A stretch of DNA of 54,753 nucleotides, from positions 1 through 54,753 of IMG/VR virus record IMGVR_UViG_3300032086_001581; one strand, 5' to 3'. Under the pieces are notes generated by a model. It had not been told where the DNA came from. It was given only the letters and a program-made list of their open reading frames with translations, and searched no databases. Both the position numbers and the translations under genes were made by a program. Positions 26,570-33,558 of the stretch are shown piece by piece; position 1 is the first letter of the stretch; each line of letters starts with the position of its first letter. The DNA is from a virus.

Positions 26570-26592
26570 AAAATCCCCCAGTTGCCTGGGGG
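26570..26592 (-). terminator. Rho-independent terminator after the MoxR gene
   Basis: CCCCCAG (26575-26581), loop TTGC, CTGGGGG (26586-26592). On the - strand the stem is followed by ATTTTTTATTG. It lies about 70 bases past the MoxR stop and insulates the GT10-like gene. Confidence 0.85.
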
Positions 26593-26595
26593 ACG

Positions 26596-26643
26596 AAACT
26601 AGAGATTCTTAGGTAGGGAGTAACATAGGTAGGTCTCTAGTTT
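26596..26643 (-). repeat. 10-base inverted repeat upstream of terminator
   Basis: AAACTAGAGA (26596-26605) and TCTCTAGTTT (26634-26643) are perfect inverse complements with a 28-base loop. The structure sits between the MoxR stop and the terminator hairpin and would form a second hairpin at the mRNA 3' end, possibly protecting it from exonucleases or marking a processing site. Confidence 0.6.
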
Positions 26644-26660
26644 TAAAATTTTTCTCTCCC

Positions 26661-27767
26661 TTAGGCGATATACTTTGTGTACCTCTCACTAAAAGTTTTG
26701 TGAAGTTCTTTATCAAGATCAGTTCTTACATTAAATCTGATCTGATAATCTTTCATAATTGTTTTAAATAAGAACACAACCATTTCAGGTTCAAAGTTAT
26801 CATAACTAAACTTAACAGTATTGTTTAATGCCTTTCTGAACTTATCGTCAATGCCATTATCTTTAAACATTTCATTGAGCTCATATGCAAGTCCTACTAC
26901 TAGAGAGTACTTTGCAGATATTTCCTTAGACAGTTTAGAGTCTAGTTTTTTAACTTCTCCACCAATAATTTGGTCAGGGTTAGGTAGTTTACTAGCAATC
27001 TTTCTGTGCTCTACAAACTTAATTGCCATTCCTTCTCCAATAGCACCTGCTATCTCGGCTTTCTGCTCAAAAGCATCTGCATTGTCGAAGCCATCTGCCG
27101 CCAACATCTCACTTACAAAGGTCCAACTTCTTGGTGTTGCAAATGATTGTGAGCTACTTTTTGCATCAAAGTCAAAAAGATCACCTTTAGCAAAACTTAG
27201 ATATCCTATAACATCAGGATGTATTGTATTTTGCATAGCCCATTGAGACCAATCTTCAAAGTTTACTTCCATATTAATATGTCTAAATCTGTTAGCCAAT
27301 GGTGCCGGCATTCTGTAAGTAACACCTCTGTCTGTTTCTCTGTTACCTGCCGCAATAATTTTCACATTATCAGGTAAATTGTATTGTCCTATACGTCTGT
27401 TCAATACTAACTGATAAGCCGCCGCCTGTACACTTGGAGGTGCTGAATTTAATTCATCTAAAAACAGTACCACATTGTCATATGAGTCTGCAAGATCTTG
27501 GCTAGGCAAGTCACTTGGCGGGCTCCACTCCATAGTGTTGTTTTCAGGATTTCTAAAAGGATACCCTCTTAGATCAGTTGGCTCTAATAATGCCAACCTC
27601 ATATCAATCATTAATGCATTTCCTAGTTCACCTTCGTCAACAAGTCCTTGCACTAATTCAGATTTACCAATTCCAGGTGCTCCCCAGATAAAAATTGGTC
27701 TGTTTACTTTTAAAGCCCTTAGAATAATTGGCTTTACTGATTTTGCTCTTACGTTTAATGTTTCCAT
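26661..27767 (-). CDS. MoxR-family AAA+ ATPase
   Basis: A 368-residue ATPase with Walker A IWGAPGIGKSEL (27-38), Walker B NVVLFLDELNSAPPSVQ (about 98-114) and sensor-type AAGNRETD. The PTDLRGYP motif after the first strand is typical of MoxR proteins. These form hexamers that work with VWA partners; the partner is the DUF2201/VWA protein at 24033, although a GT10-like gene and a noncoding block lie between. RBS AGGAG precedes ATG 27767, with promoter TTGACT-N16-TATACT upstream and a terminator downstream, making a one-gene unit. Confidence 0.85.
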   Translation of the reverse strand: METLNVRAKSVKPIILRALKVNRPIFIWGAPGIGKSELVQGLVDEGELGNALMIDMRLALLEPTDLRGYPFRNPENNTMEWSPPSDLPSQDLADSYDNVVLFLDELNSAPPSVQAAAYQLVLNRRIGQYNLPDNVKIIAAGNRETDRGVTYRMPAPLANRFRHINMEVNFEDWSQWAMQNTIHPDVIGYLSFAKGDLFDFDAKSSSQSFATPRSWTFVSEMLAADGFDNADAFEQKAEIAGAIGEGMAIKFVEHRKIASKLPNPDQIIGGEVKKLDSKLSKEISAKYSLVVGLAYELNEMFKDNGIDDKFRKALNNTVKFSYDNFEPEMVVFLFKTIMKDYQIRFNVRTDLDKELHKTFSERYTKYIA

Positions 27768-27800
27768 TTTTAGTTACTCCTTAATTTAACCTATACAAAT

Positions 27801-27828
27801 AGTATAACAAAAAATTACTCTAAGTCAA
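27801..27828 (-). promoter_or_regulatory. Sigma70-like promoter (TTGACT-N16-TATACT)
   Basis: TTGACT at 27823-27828 and TATACT at 27801-27806 on the - strand, 16-base spacer, TGT before the -10. The -35 overlaps the stop codon of the 59-residue gene. It drives the MoxR gene. Confidence 0.75.
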
Positions 27829-28004
27829 GCCTTATTTGAAAAAAGTTTTGAAAATATTTTTTCTTGGTCTTCTCTTGTATAAGGTTCCTCATTAAATGCA
27901 ATTCTTTCTTCTGTGTTTAGTTGAGACCAAACACTGAAATTACTATCATAACTTTCATTGTCATTATATGTAAATTTATATGGTCCTGCATCTGTCATAA
28001 TCAT
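27825..28004 (-). CDS. 59-residue acidic protein
   Basis: A short frame with a good ribosome site (AGGAG, 8 bases before ATG 28004) and its own strong promoter just upstream. It starts MIMTDAGPYKFTYNDNESYD and ends KIFSKLFSNKA. Rich in Asp, Asn, Glu and aromatic residues, with no Cys. Size, expression signals and early-promoter control fit the small host-takeover proteins that T4-like phages make early, but there is no recognised motif. A second start at the third codon is possible. Confidence 0.65.
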   Translation of the reverse strand: MIMTDAGPYKFTYNDNESYDSNFSVWSQLNTEERIAFNEEPYTREDQEKIFSKLFSNKA

Positions 28005-28028
28005 TGTTATCTCCTAAGTTGTCTATAC

Positions 28029-28056
28029 ATTATACACATTATATAACTTTTGTCAA
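28029..28056 (-). promoter_or_regulatory. Sigma70-like promoter (TTGACA-N16-TATAAT)
   Basis: TTGACA at 28051-28056 and TATAAT at 28029-28034 on the - strand, 16-base spacer. It drives the 59-residue gene and lies just past the terminator of the HTH gene. Confidence 0.85.
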
Positions 28057-28061
28057 GCCAT

Positions 28062-28087
28062 AAAAAAAGGCACCTAAGTGCCTTTTT
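28062..28087 (-). terminator. Rho-independent terminator after the HTH gene
   Basis: GGCAC (28069-28073), loop CTAA, GTGCC (28078-28082), flanked by A and T runs that extend the stem on both sides. Seven A residues at 28062-28068 give a U run on the - strand. It ends transcription of the HTH gene about 20 bases past its stop. Confidence 0.85.
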
Positions 28088-28103
28088 AAATACATAAGTA
28101 AAC

Positions 28104-28355
28104 TTATGAATTAGCCATTGCTTTATAACCAGCGGCAATTATAGCTCTTGAAGGTGTTCCAAGTCTATATACATTTCTGCTTCTGCCTTTTGTGTCAGTT
28201 ACAGTATTAAGATAGATTGGATAACCTTTAAATCTTAATGCTTGGATAACTGCCTGTGGGTTACCTGCTCCGAATTGAGCTCTTAGTTGTGCAGAACTTA
28301 GAGTTCTACCTGATTGAAGTGCTGATAGCACTTTGCTTTCTTTAGTAATTGTCAT
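28104..28355 (-). CDS. Small helix-turn-helix protein
   Basis: I favour the second in-frame ATG (28355), which has AGGAG 6 bases upstream; the first ATG (28361) directly abuts AGGAG. The 83-residue protein has a winged-helix-like unit: KVLSALQSGRTLSSAQL, then RAQFGAGNPQAVIQALRFKG with a recognition helix, and YPIYLNTVTDTKGRSRNVYRL as the wing. It is a likely DNA-binding regulator under a strong early promoter with its own terminator, so it is probably made in quantity. The target is unknown. Confidence 0.75.
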   Translation of the reverse strand: MTITKESKVLSALQSGRTLSSAQLRAQFGAGNPQAVIQALRFKGYPIYLNTVTDTKGRSRNVYRLGTPSRAIIAAGYKAMANS

Positions 28356-28410
28356 TGACATCTCCTATTTTTTACTTATTTCAGTTTAGCATAACACTAA
28401 ACATACAAGT

Positions 28411-28438
28411 ATTATACACTAAAATAGGTTAATGTCAA
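28411..28438 (-). promoter_or_regulatory. Sigma70-like promoter (TTGACA-N16-TATAAT)
   Basis: TTGACA at 28433-28438 and TATAAT at 28411-28416 on the - strand, 16-base spacer. The -35 overlaps the stop of the sulfotransferase-like gene. It drives the HTH gene with a leader of about 50 bases. Confidence 0.85.
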
Positions 28439-29019
28439 GCATTTAATTTTAAAATTGGTAATTTTTGGTATGTACCAAGATCTGGATTTAGATAATTGTG
28501 TATATCATTATACAAATCTTTGTCTGAATGTATAATGTTATACAAATATTGTTTATCTGTATCAGAATTATTGTTAAAATAAACATCAGTAATCTTTATT
28601 GGATTATAACCTAGTTTGCTTAACAATATACCGATGTCCCTAAAATGTATAACAGTCTTATTTGTAAAATCTTTGTCAAAGTAGCAATTTTGGGTATGGT
28701 CGTCAAAATTCCAGTTATTATCTAGAGAGTTATAACATTCATAAAAAGCATCATGTAAAGACAGTTTACTTATTCTATTATATAATTCTTGGTACTCGGG
28801 TGTTTTATTATCCTGATGAGAGCGATTATATAATGTACAAAATCCAGAAATAAATCTATCTAAAGGATACCTTACTGAAACATAATGCTTAATTGGCTGT
28901 GCATAAGTGCCCACTGATATGTCTGAGTGTTCTCTACACAACGAATCCATAAAAGTTGTTCCTGTTTTAGGAAAAACACTTATTTGTATATTTTGATTTC
29001 TAATTGCAAATGTTTTCAT
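28435..29019 (-). CDS. Sulfotransferase-like protein, copy 3
   Basis: A 194-residue protein with the same two hallmarks as the pair at 2481-3997: SVFPKTGTTFMDSL (14-27) as the 5'-phosphosulfate loop and VRYPLDRFISGF (49-60) as the 3'-phosphate region. It is shorter, with few residues after motif two. It lies far from the main cluster, among small phage genes, and its start overlaps the end of the 143-residue gene by 4 bases. The acceptor is unknown. Confidence 0.65.
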   Translation of the reverse strand: MKTFAIRNQNIQISVFPKTGTTFMDSLCREHSDISVGTYAQPIKHYVSVRYPLDRFISGFCTLYNRSHQDNKTPEYQELYNRISKLSLHDAFYECYNSLDNNWNFDDHTQNCYFDKDFTNKTVIHFRDIGILLSKLGYNPIKITDVYFNNNSDTDKQYLYNIIHSDKDLYNDIHNYLNPDLGTYQKLPILKLNA

Positions 29020-29447
29020 ATTACATCTATAAAAGCAGAAATATCTGAACCATTAAGTTTATACCAAGCAGAATCTTCTGCATCATAAAAAACCATCTTC
29101 TTCTTAGTAAAGTAATAAGGCCATTTCATTTGTTGATCTAGAACTAAATACATTTTTGGAGTGGGCTCTATACTATGACTGTAGTCATATGCTGTAAACT
29201 GTCTTTTAAGTAATTCGTTTCCTAAGTATGTTAAGCGAATTCCTTTAGGTACACCATTATCTATTCTGAAGTTATTAAAAATTTTATATGCGAGTTGTAT
29301 TCTGCTGTCTTCTAAAAACTGCTCGTAAAACTTATTCATTTTATTATAACCAGGACGTCTAGACTTACTTTCTAGTAATCCTTCCTCTATAAAACTAATA
29401 ATTTTATCTAGTATTTGATATTGAATATGTTTTGTATTAGACGTCAT
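29016..29447 (-). CDS. Unknown 143-residue phage protein
   Basis: Starts MTSNTKHIQYQILDKIISFI. Predicted helical first half with a basic SRRPGYNKMNKFYEQF segment; the second half has YYFTKKKMVFYDAEDSAWY. The segment RLTYLGNELLKRQF hints at a DNA-binding helix pair but is not diagnostic. It overlaps both neighbours, being preceded by the 98-residue gene (11-base overlap). No family recognised. Confidence 0.6.
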   Translation of the reverse strand: MTSNTKHIQYQILDKIISFIEEGLLESKSRRPGYNKMNKFYEQFLEDSRIQLAYKIFNNFRIDNGVPKGIRLTYLGNELLKRQFTAYDYSHSIEPTPKMYLVLDQQMKWPYYFTKKKMVFYDAEDSAWYKLNGSDISAFIDVI

Positions 29448-29733
29448 TTTCAGTAATCACTTTGCCTTCTGTAAGCATGACTACTGTGAATAAATCTGTA
29501 GAGAATGTTTTGTTTAATCGCTCTGCTAAATTAAAGGCATGCCCACTATTGCTGAAAGAAACCTTTTTATACTTAGGTCCAGGATAGGAAAGAAGTGTGT
29601 GTAAAGTTCTTAAATTTATTGGTTTACCATCATAGAAAACACTAAAAATAGCATCTGCAGAAAGTATTTGTTCTGCTTTAAATGTTTGCTTATTTACTGC
29701 TTCTAGTAATATTGTTGGCTTAGGTCTGCTCAT
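29437..29733 (-). CDS. Conserved T4-like marine phage protein
   Basis: I choose ATG 29733, which has AGGAG upstream; the longer frame needs a GTG at 29754. The 98-residue protein begins MSRPKPTILLEAVNK and contains FYDGKPINLRTLHTLLSYPG and KVSFSNSGHAFNLAERLN. From memory, proteins with this opening are common in cyanophages but unnamed. Basic and compact, it could bind nucleic acid. A GATAAATA late-type box lies 23 bases upstream of the ATG. Confidence 0.7.
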   Translation of the reverse strand: MSRPKPTILLEAVNKQTFKAEQILSADAIFSVFYDGKPINLRTLHTLLSYPGPKYKKVSFSNSGHAFNLAERLNKTFSTDLFTVVMLTEGKVITENDV

Positions 29734-29755
29734 ATGTGTAATTCTCCTATACACA

Positions 29756-29763
29756 TATTTATC
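29756..29763 (-). promoter_or_regulatory. T4-late-like promoter box (GATAAATA)
   Basis: TATTTATC on the + strand gives GATAAATA on the - strand, a one-base variant of the T4 late consensus TATAAATA, placed 23 bases before ATG 29733 with the RBS in between. Confidence 0.5.
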
Positions 29764-29787
29764 TTTTTCTGCTATTAAAACAGTTGT

Positions 29788-30234
29788 TTATTTGCTTGGC
29801 AACCCTGCTTCTATAAAGGCACCAATTGTTTCCATATCTTTATCAGATAACATTGCCGCCTGTCCCCACATCAAGGCACTTTGAGCACCTATCTGTCCTT
29901 TGTTTTTATATGTAGTTAGTTTGCTTACAATATCACTTGAACTTTGTCCTGCTAACATTGGTCCTATACCACCGCCACCATCTGCTCCGTGACATGCGGC
30001 ACAACCTGCCCATAAACTTCTGATATCACTAAACTCGTCCAAGTTAGCCAATGCTTGTTTACGTTGCTCTATCTCTGATGGTGTACCATTTAATGCTACA
30101 TACTCAGCATAACATTCACCTATACACGTGGTATTACTTTTAGCACCACTGTATTCTAAATTTGGATATACTTTAGCAACAAAGAAAATTCCTATTGCTA
30201 AACAACCTAATAAACTCATTCCTAATTCTTTCAT
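29788..30234 (-). CDS. Membrane-anchored cytochrome c
   Basis: The 148-residue protein has an N-terminal hydrophobic helix (about 5-22, MSLLGCLAIGIFFVA) and a single heme c attachment site, CAACH (C78-H82), in SLWAGCAACHGADGGGG. GPMLAG (M93) or M123/M128 could supply the distal ligand. Two more Cys (C37, C41) lie before the domain in the CIGEC pair. It would be exported and depend on host heme-lyase machinery. The gene overlaps the glutaredoxin start and belongs to a redox trio. Phage cytochrome c genes are rare and suggest manipulation of host respiration, which is inference. Confidence 0.85.
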   Translation of the reverse strand: MKELGMSLLGCLAIGIFFVAKVYPNLEYSGAKSNTTCIGECYAEYVALNGTPSEIEQRKQALANLDEFSDIRSLWAGCAACHGADGGGGIGPMLAGQSSSDIVSKLTTYKNKGQIGAQSALMWGQAAMLSDKDMETIGAFIEAGLPSK

Positions 30235-30464
30235 TATTTACTTGCTTCTACTAAGGCTTTGTATTCTGTAAAGCCACCAATCTTTTCGCCGTCTACTATA
30301 ATTTGTGGGAATGTTCTAGCACCAGGAAAAGTTTCCATTAGTGTTTCTCTATCAAAATCCTCATCGAGCATTTTGTATGTAAGTTCGTGTCCTTCTCTTT
30401 CTGCTAATGCTTTTGCTTGTACGCAGAATGGACATTGTGGTTTGCTGTATATTTCTACTTTCAT
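30234..30464 (-). CDS. Glutaredoxin
   Basis: A 76-residue classic glutaredoxin: MKVEIYSKPQCPFCVQA with the redox pair C11-P-F-C14, the cis-Pro loop TFPQIIVDG and the GGFTEY glutathione-binding segment near the end. It provides reducing power to ribonucleotide reductase or repairs thiols in T4-like phages. It overlaps its neighbours by one base on each side (stop/start overlaps), so it is coupled to the cytochrome c and the cold-shock-like gene. Confidence 0.92.
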   Translation of the reverse strand: MKVEIYSKPQCPFCVQAKALAEREGHELTYKMLDEDFDRETLMETFPGARTFPQIIVDGEKIGGFTEYKALVEASK

Positions 30465-30679
30465 TATTCTACTTTTGTTCTAGGCGTTAAATCGCATGTT
30501 GATTGTATTTCCATACCGTTAATTTCTGTATCAAAATCTACTTCCATTCCTGCTGATAATACTGCAGGTGATGTAGGATTAGTGACATGATGTCTTTTAA
30601 TGTATATGTTTGACTTTCCAACATTTACTACGCCGTAGTTTTTTCTGCTGTTCCAAAAATTAATTGTACCTTTTTTCAT
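30464..30679 (-). CDS. Cold-shock-domain-like protein
   Basis: The 71-residue product starts MKKGTINFWNSRKNYGVV, close to the KGTVKFFNxxKGYGFI start of cold-shock proteins, then NIYIKRHHVTN in the RNP2 position. The aromatic RNA-binding residues are partly replaced (Trp-Asn in RNP1, Tyr-Ile in RNP2), so binding may be altered. The rest forms the beta barrel. A likely single-stranded RNA or DNA binder; it opens the redox trio. Confidence 0.7.
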   Translation of the reverse strand: MKKGTINFWNSRKNYGVVNVGKSNIYIKRHHVTNPTSPAVLSAGMEVDFDTEINGMEIQSTCDLTPRTKVE

Positions 30680-30683
30680 GCTT

Positions 30684-30965
30684 TTATTTATGTATATCTA
30701 TACTGATCTTAACAAAAACAAGGTCTTTTTCGTCTTCAAAAGATAAGACCATTTTTTGTTTTTCAAACCATCTTTCATCATTGTAGTTCATATCTGGATT
30801 AGGTTTAAAATGCCAACCCCACCTTTTTTTACATAGTTTATGTATTACAGGTATAAGTGACATAGATAATCCATATACAGGTGTTATCCAATTATATCTA
30901 AAAATCTTATTGTAGCCACAATTTTCGGGTATTTCAAATTCAGAAGTCTTCAAAATTTCCACCAT
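30684..30965 (-). CDS. Conserved phage protein, unknown function
   Basis: The 93-residue protein contains IFRYNWITPVYGLSMSLIP and WFEKQKMVLSFEDEKDLVF. The last part is familiar from cyanophage genomes but has no assigned function. It is Trp- and Tyr-rich and ends with a beta strand (VFVKISIDIHK). Overlaps the end of the previous gene by 26 bases. Confidence 0.65.
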   Translation of the reverse strand: MVEILKTSEFEIPENCGYNKIFRYNWITPVYGLSMSLIPVIHKLCKKRWGWHFKPNPDMNYNDERWFEKQKMVLSFEDEKDLVFVKISIDIHK

Positions 30966-31119
30966 CTACTTCAATACTACCTGTAGTATTAGGCTTTTCA
31001 TTTTGCTCAGGAAGATTAGACAATATATCTAAAAGATAATCTACATTTATAGTAAATTGATTATGTCCTTGTTCTTTAAGATTTTTAAGTTGTAATTTTA
31101 GTTTGTCCAATTCTTTCAT
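30940..31119 (-). CDS. 59-residue coiled-coil phage protein
   Basis: I place the start at ATG 31119, which has an AGGAAA site upstream; the longer frame from 31251 is mostly a shadow of the overlapping upstream gene. The product is MKELDKLKLQLKNLKEQ (coil), then FTINVDYLLDILSNLP and an acidic tail. It overlaps the previous gene by 35 bases. Function unknown. Confidence 0.6.
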   Translation of the reverse strand: MKELDKLKLQLKNLKEQGHNQFTINVDYLLDILSNLPEQNEKPNTTGSIEVDGGNFEDF

Positions 31120-31633
31120 TAAGTTTCCTGTCCTTATTAATTTGCTTAAGAACAATCTTGCATTCATCCTCTGTTTTAAAAGGCCCTCTAAATCCATATT
31201 TAATAAGTGTGCTATACTTAGGACCATGTCCGTGTTTCCAACACTTATCAAAATTTATGCAATACCAACCTGCGGCATAATAAATGTCACTGTCAGGAGT
31301 TTTAGTATATAAAGGAACATCAGGATCATAGTTAGGCTCACTTGGATCTAATGGATAAGGAGTTTCATAATCAACAAGATGCCCTTTAATATAAAATGCT
31401 TCTGGCTCTGTTGGCGAATCTGTTATTTGCTGTGAAAAAATTTCTGCATTTCCAAAATACTCTTGTACCTCTTCTTCGTTGTCTAAGGCAATTCCTTTAG
31501 AACCATTGATGTAAAAGAAATGGTTTTGGACATCTTTATTTAAGATACCCATTTTATTTTTACCTTGCCTTACAAGCCATGCTACATCAGATATCTGCTG
31601 TAATGATGCTTTAGTTTTATTATTTTTTACCAT
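31085..31633 (-). CDS. Unknown 182-residue phage protein
   Basis: Starts MVKNNKTKASLQQISDVAWL. It has a proline/aspartate-rich middle (YPLDPSEPNYDPDVPLY) and an aromatic, His-rich block, WYCINFDKCWKHGHGPKY, that could hold a metal but is not a known motif, followed by TEDECKIVLKQINKDRK. In a run of small replication-region genes on the - strand, it overlaps both neighbours. No family recognised. Confidence 0.6.
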   Translation of the reverse strand: MVKNNKTKASLQQISDVAWLVRQGKNKMGILNKDVQNHFFYINGSKGIALDNEEEVQEYFGNAEIFSQQITDSPTEPEAFYIKGHLVDYETPYPLDPSEPNYDPDVPLYTKTPDSDIYYAAGWYCINFDKCWKHGHGPKYSTLIKYGFRGPFKTEDECKIVLKQINKDRKLNERIGQTKITT

Positions 31634-31869
31634 GCTCTATTCTCCTTATTACCATAGTCTTCGTCTTTACCAACAACTACTCCACCAATGGAATAAAGTT
31701 GTTTATTTGGTTCTCCTTTATCATTTTTAAATAATTCAGGACAAACATCTCTTCTCATTTGCCTATATACTTTGTCCTGATCGGGACTAGTAAATATCCA
31801 ATACGGGTTTTTAGGCCAATCCAAGCAAATTCTTTTCATTGCTTCTTCTACAGGATCAGGCTTTTCCAT
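31627..31869 (-). CDS. Unknown 80-residue phage protein
   Basis: Starts MEKPDPVEEAMKRICLDWPK and contains YWIFTSPDQDKVYRQM and DVCPELFKNDKGEPNKQLYS. It overlaps the exonuclease gene by 14 bases and the following gene by 7, so it is probably coupled to the exonuclease. No recognised domain. Confidence 0.6.
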   Translation of the reverse strand: MEKPDPVEEAMKRICLDWPKNPYWIFTSPDQDKVYRQMRRDVCPELFKNDKGEPNKQLYSIGGVVVGKDEDYGNKENRAW

Positions 31870-32848
31870 TCATGAACTCCGCATAATCTCCTGGATTCTG
31901 ACTCATACGTTCTAGATTCCATTTAGCACAAAACTTCATAAAATATATACCAACTTGCTGTTTAGATTCTTTCTCTTTTGCTTCTGCAATTCGTTGTTTA
32001 CATTCTGCTTTTATCTCATCAGGTTGTTGTGTTAAATCAATTAGTATTTTATTACGTTCAAAATCGTCTTTCACTCTGTGTTCTTGCTCTTCATGATCTA
32101 CCCAACGTTGTAGCATAAAGTTATTGTAATTGTATCCGCCTGTGTGCCTATCTTCATAGGCTTCTGTAATTCCTGTTTTATTTTTAGTGCCTTTTAATCT
32201 AGCACCAGGATAAGCACTAAACACATTATCACTAGAGTCGCCTCTAACACACTTCTCAAACAAGACCCATTCAGGTACTACTGGAGTTTTCTTTTCATTT
32301 GTCTTTTTGTCTATTACCCACTCACCTGTTTTACAATCTTTAAACCCTTCTAAACTAACAATTTGATCTGTTGTACCGTTATATTGTGTTACATTGTCTG
32401 CAATTAACTGATAAAAGTCACTGTCTGTACTTATAATTACATGATTATCTTCTGGATGTTCTTGTATCCAAGTAGCAATTAAGTCATCTGCTTCAGCATT
32501 AGGCTGTTGTATAACACTACAATTAGTACGTTTATCTAAAAACTCTACCATATCATTATAAGATTCAAAAAACAATTCGTCATCTTCTTGCTCTCTGACA
32601 CTTCTTTTATCCATTGTGACTTTACGGTTTGCTTTATATGGAGTATAAAAGTCTTTACGCCAAGAACGTCCTTCTAAACACATAACAACATGATCGCCAT
32701 CAAAATCTCGCCATACTTTCTTAATACTGTTAAACATAATATGCATAGCCATTCCAACTCGCATATCAATATCTCTTCCCCCACCAACATGTTTGGCACG
32801 GAAGAACATGTTTAAACTATCTACTAATATGTATGTCTTTTTACTCAT
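31856..32848 (-). CDS. 5'-3' exonuclease / flap endonuclease (T4 RNase H-like)
   Basis: A 330-residue member of the 5'-nuclease family that removes RNA primers and flaps. Metal-binding Asp/Glu motifs are in order: ILVDSLNMFFRA (D10), NAEADDLIATW, HVIISTDSDFYQL, and a helix-hairpin region with KCVRGDSSDNVFSA that contains the K+-binding GDSSDN motif. The overall size and motifs match T4 RNase H and T5 exonuclease. It starts within the end of the 82-residue gene (8-base overlap), as in a replication operon. Confidence 0.85.
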   Translation of the reverse strand: MSKKTYILVDSLNMFFRAKHVGGGRDIDMRVGMAMHIMFNSIKKVWRDFDGDHVVMCLEGRSWRKDFYTPYKANRKVTMDKRSVREQEDDELFFESYNDMVEFLDKRTNCSVIQQPNAEADDLIATWIQEHPEDNHVIISTDSDFYQLIADNVTQYNGTTDQIVSLEGFKDCKTGEWVIDKKTNEKKTPVVPEWVLFEKCVRGDSSDNVFSAYPGARLKGTKNKTGITEAYEDRHTGGYNYNNFMLQRWVDHEEQEHRVKDDFERNKILIDLTQQPDEIKAECKQRIAEAKEKESKQQVGIYFMKFCAKWNLERMSQNPGDYAEFMNGKA

Positions 32849-33089
32849 TATTAAATCCTAAGTCGTCATTTATTATAGCATCAAAAGGCGATTCTTTCAA
32901 GTTCTTTTCACGAAGTTTTTCAAAGTCTCTTGTTAAATCGTATTTTAAATGTTTCCTAAAATTAGCCAATATATACTCTACTTCAGCAGATGTAAAATCC
33001 TCTAATTGCTTTTCTACAACTGGCTCTATAGACTTAACTAGGATCGCTAGTTTTGTCTTGGCCTGTGTTTCCATTTGTTCTGATGACAT
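32841..33089 (-). CDS. Unknown 82-residue phage protein
   Basis: Starts MSSEQMETQAKTKLAILV, predicted mostly helical with FTSAEVEYILANFRKHLKY and a charged tail ending DDLGFNNE. A GGAGAAACTG ribosome site precedes the ATG. It lies between the exonuclease and the 174-residue gene, overlapping both. An accessory to the nuclease is possible but unsupported. Confidence 0.6.
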   Translation of the reverse strand: MSSEQMETQAKTKLAILVKSIEPVVEKQLEDFTSAEVEYILANFRKHLKYDLTRDFEKLREKNLKESPFDAIINDDLGFNNE

Positions 33090-33558
33090 CAGTTTCTCCT
33101 TCTTGCTGTAAGCCGTAATCTTGGTCTGCTATTTCTTGTACTAATACTGTTCTACATACGTCATTAAACCACTTATTAACAACATCTTCATCATTTTCGC
33201 CTCTATACCCGTTCTCATGTAAAAACTTAACAAAATGATCGTTCCAGTCTAATTCCATATATCCTGCTTTAGCATTTTCAGGATTTACGTCTAATTTAAG
33301 AACATTTACATATGGTGCCTGTGTAATATCAGCAACTGCTTTTTCATGTTCATATTTTCCAATTTTACCATTTTTAAGTTGTACATCAAGTTTAGCAATT
33401 TCCTTATCTTCATCAGTTTCTGCTTCAATTTCTGCTAATGCTTCTTCTAACTCTTCTCCATCATAATAATATTCTGCTTCTGCTATTGCACGAGTCTTAC
33501 CTTTAAGACCCCAACTAGCAGGCATCATGCTAAATGGTAGTTTAGTTTTCTTTGACAT
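33034..33558 (-). CDS. Conserved phage protein, unknown function
   Basis: A 174-residue protein with MPASWGLKGKTRAIAEAEY near the start, acidic helix EELEEALAEIEAETDEDKE, and a middle part GYMELDWNDHFVKFLHENG. Similar openings are frequent in T4-like marine phages but unnamed. The frame overlaps the downstream gene by 56 bases, an unusually long overlap, so its C-terminal 18 residues share sequence with the N terminus of the next product. Confidence 0.65.
   Translation of the reverse strand: MSKKTKLPFSMMPASWGLKGKTRAIAEAEYYYDGEELEEALAEIEAETDEDKEIAKLDVQLKNGKIGKYEHEKAVADITQAPYVNVLKLDVNPENAKAGYMELDWNDHFVKFLHENGYRGENDEDVVNKWFNDVCRTVLVQEIADQDYGLQQEGETDVIRTNGNTGQDKTSDPS

Noticed and set aside
26611-26624. 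GTAGGGAGTAAC shared between 26611-26624 and the complement near 48936-48951
   Set aside because: It contains the reverse of the common AGGAGTAAC ribosome-site sequence, the two copies are in opposite contexts and the match is short.
30685-30692. CATAAATA near the cold-shock-like gene start
   Set aside because: Only 6 bases before the ATG; no leader or ribosome site would remain on such a transcript.
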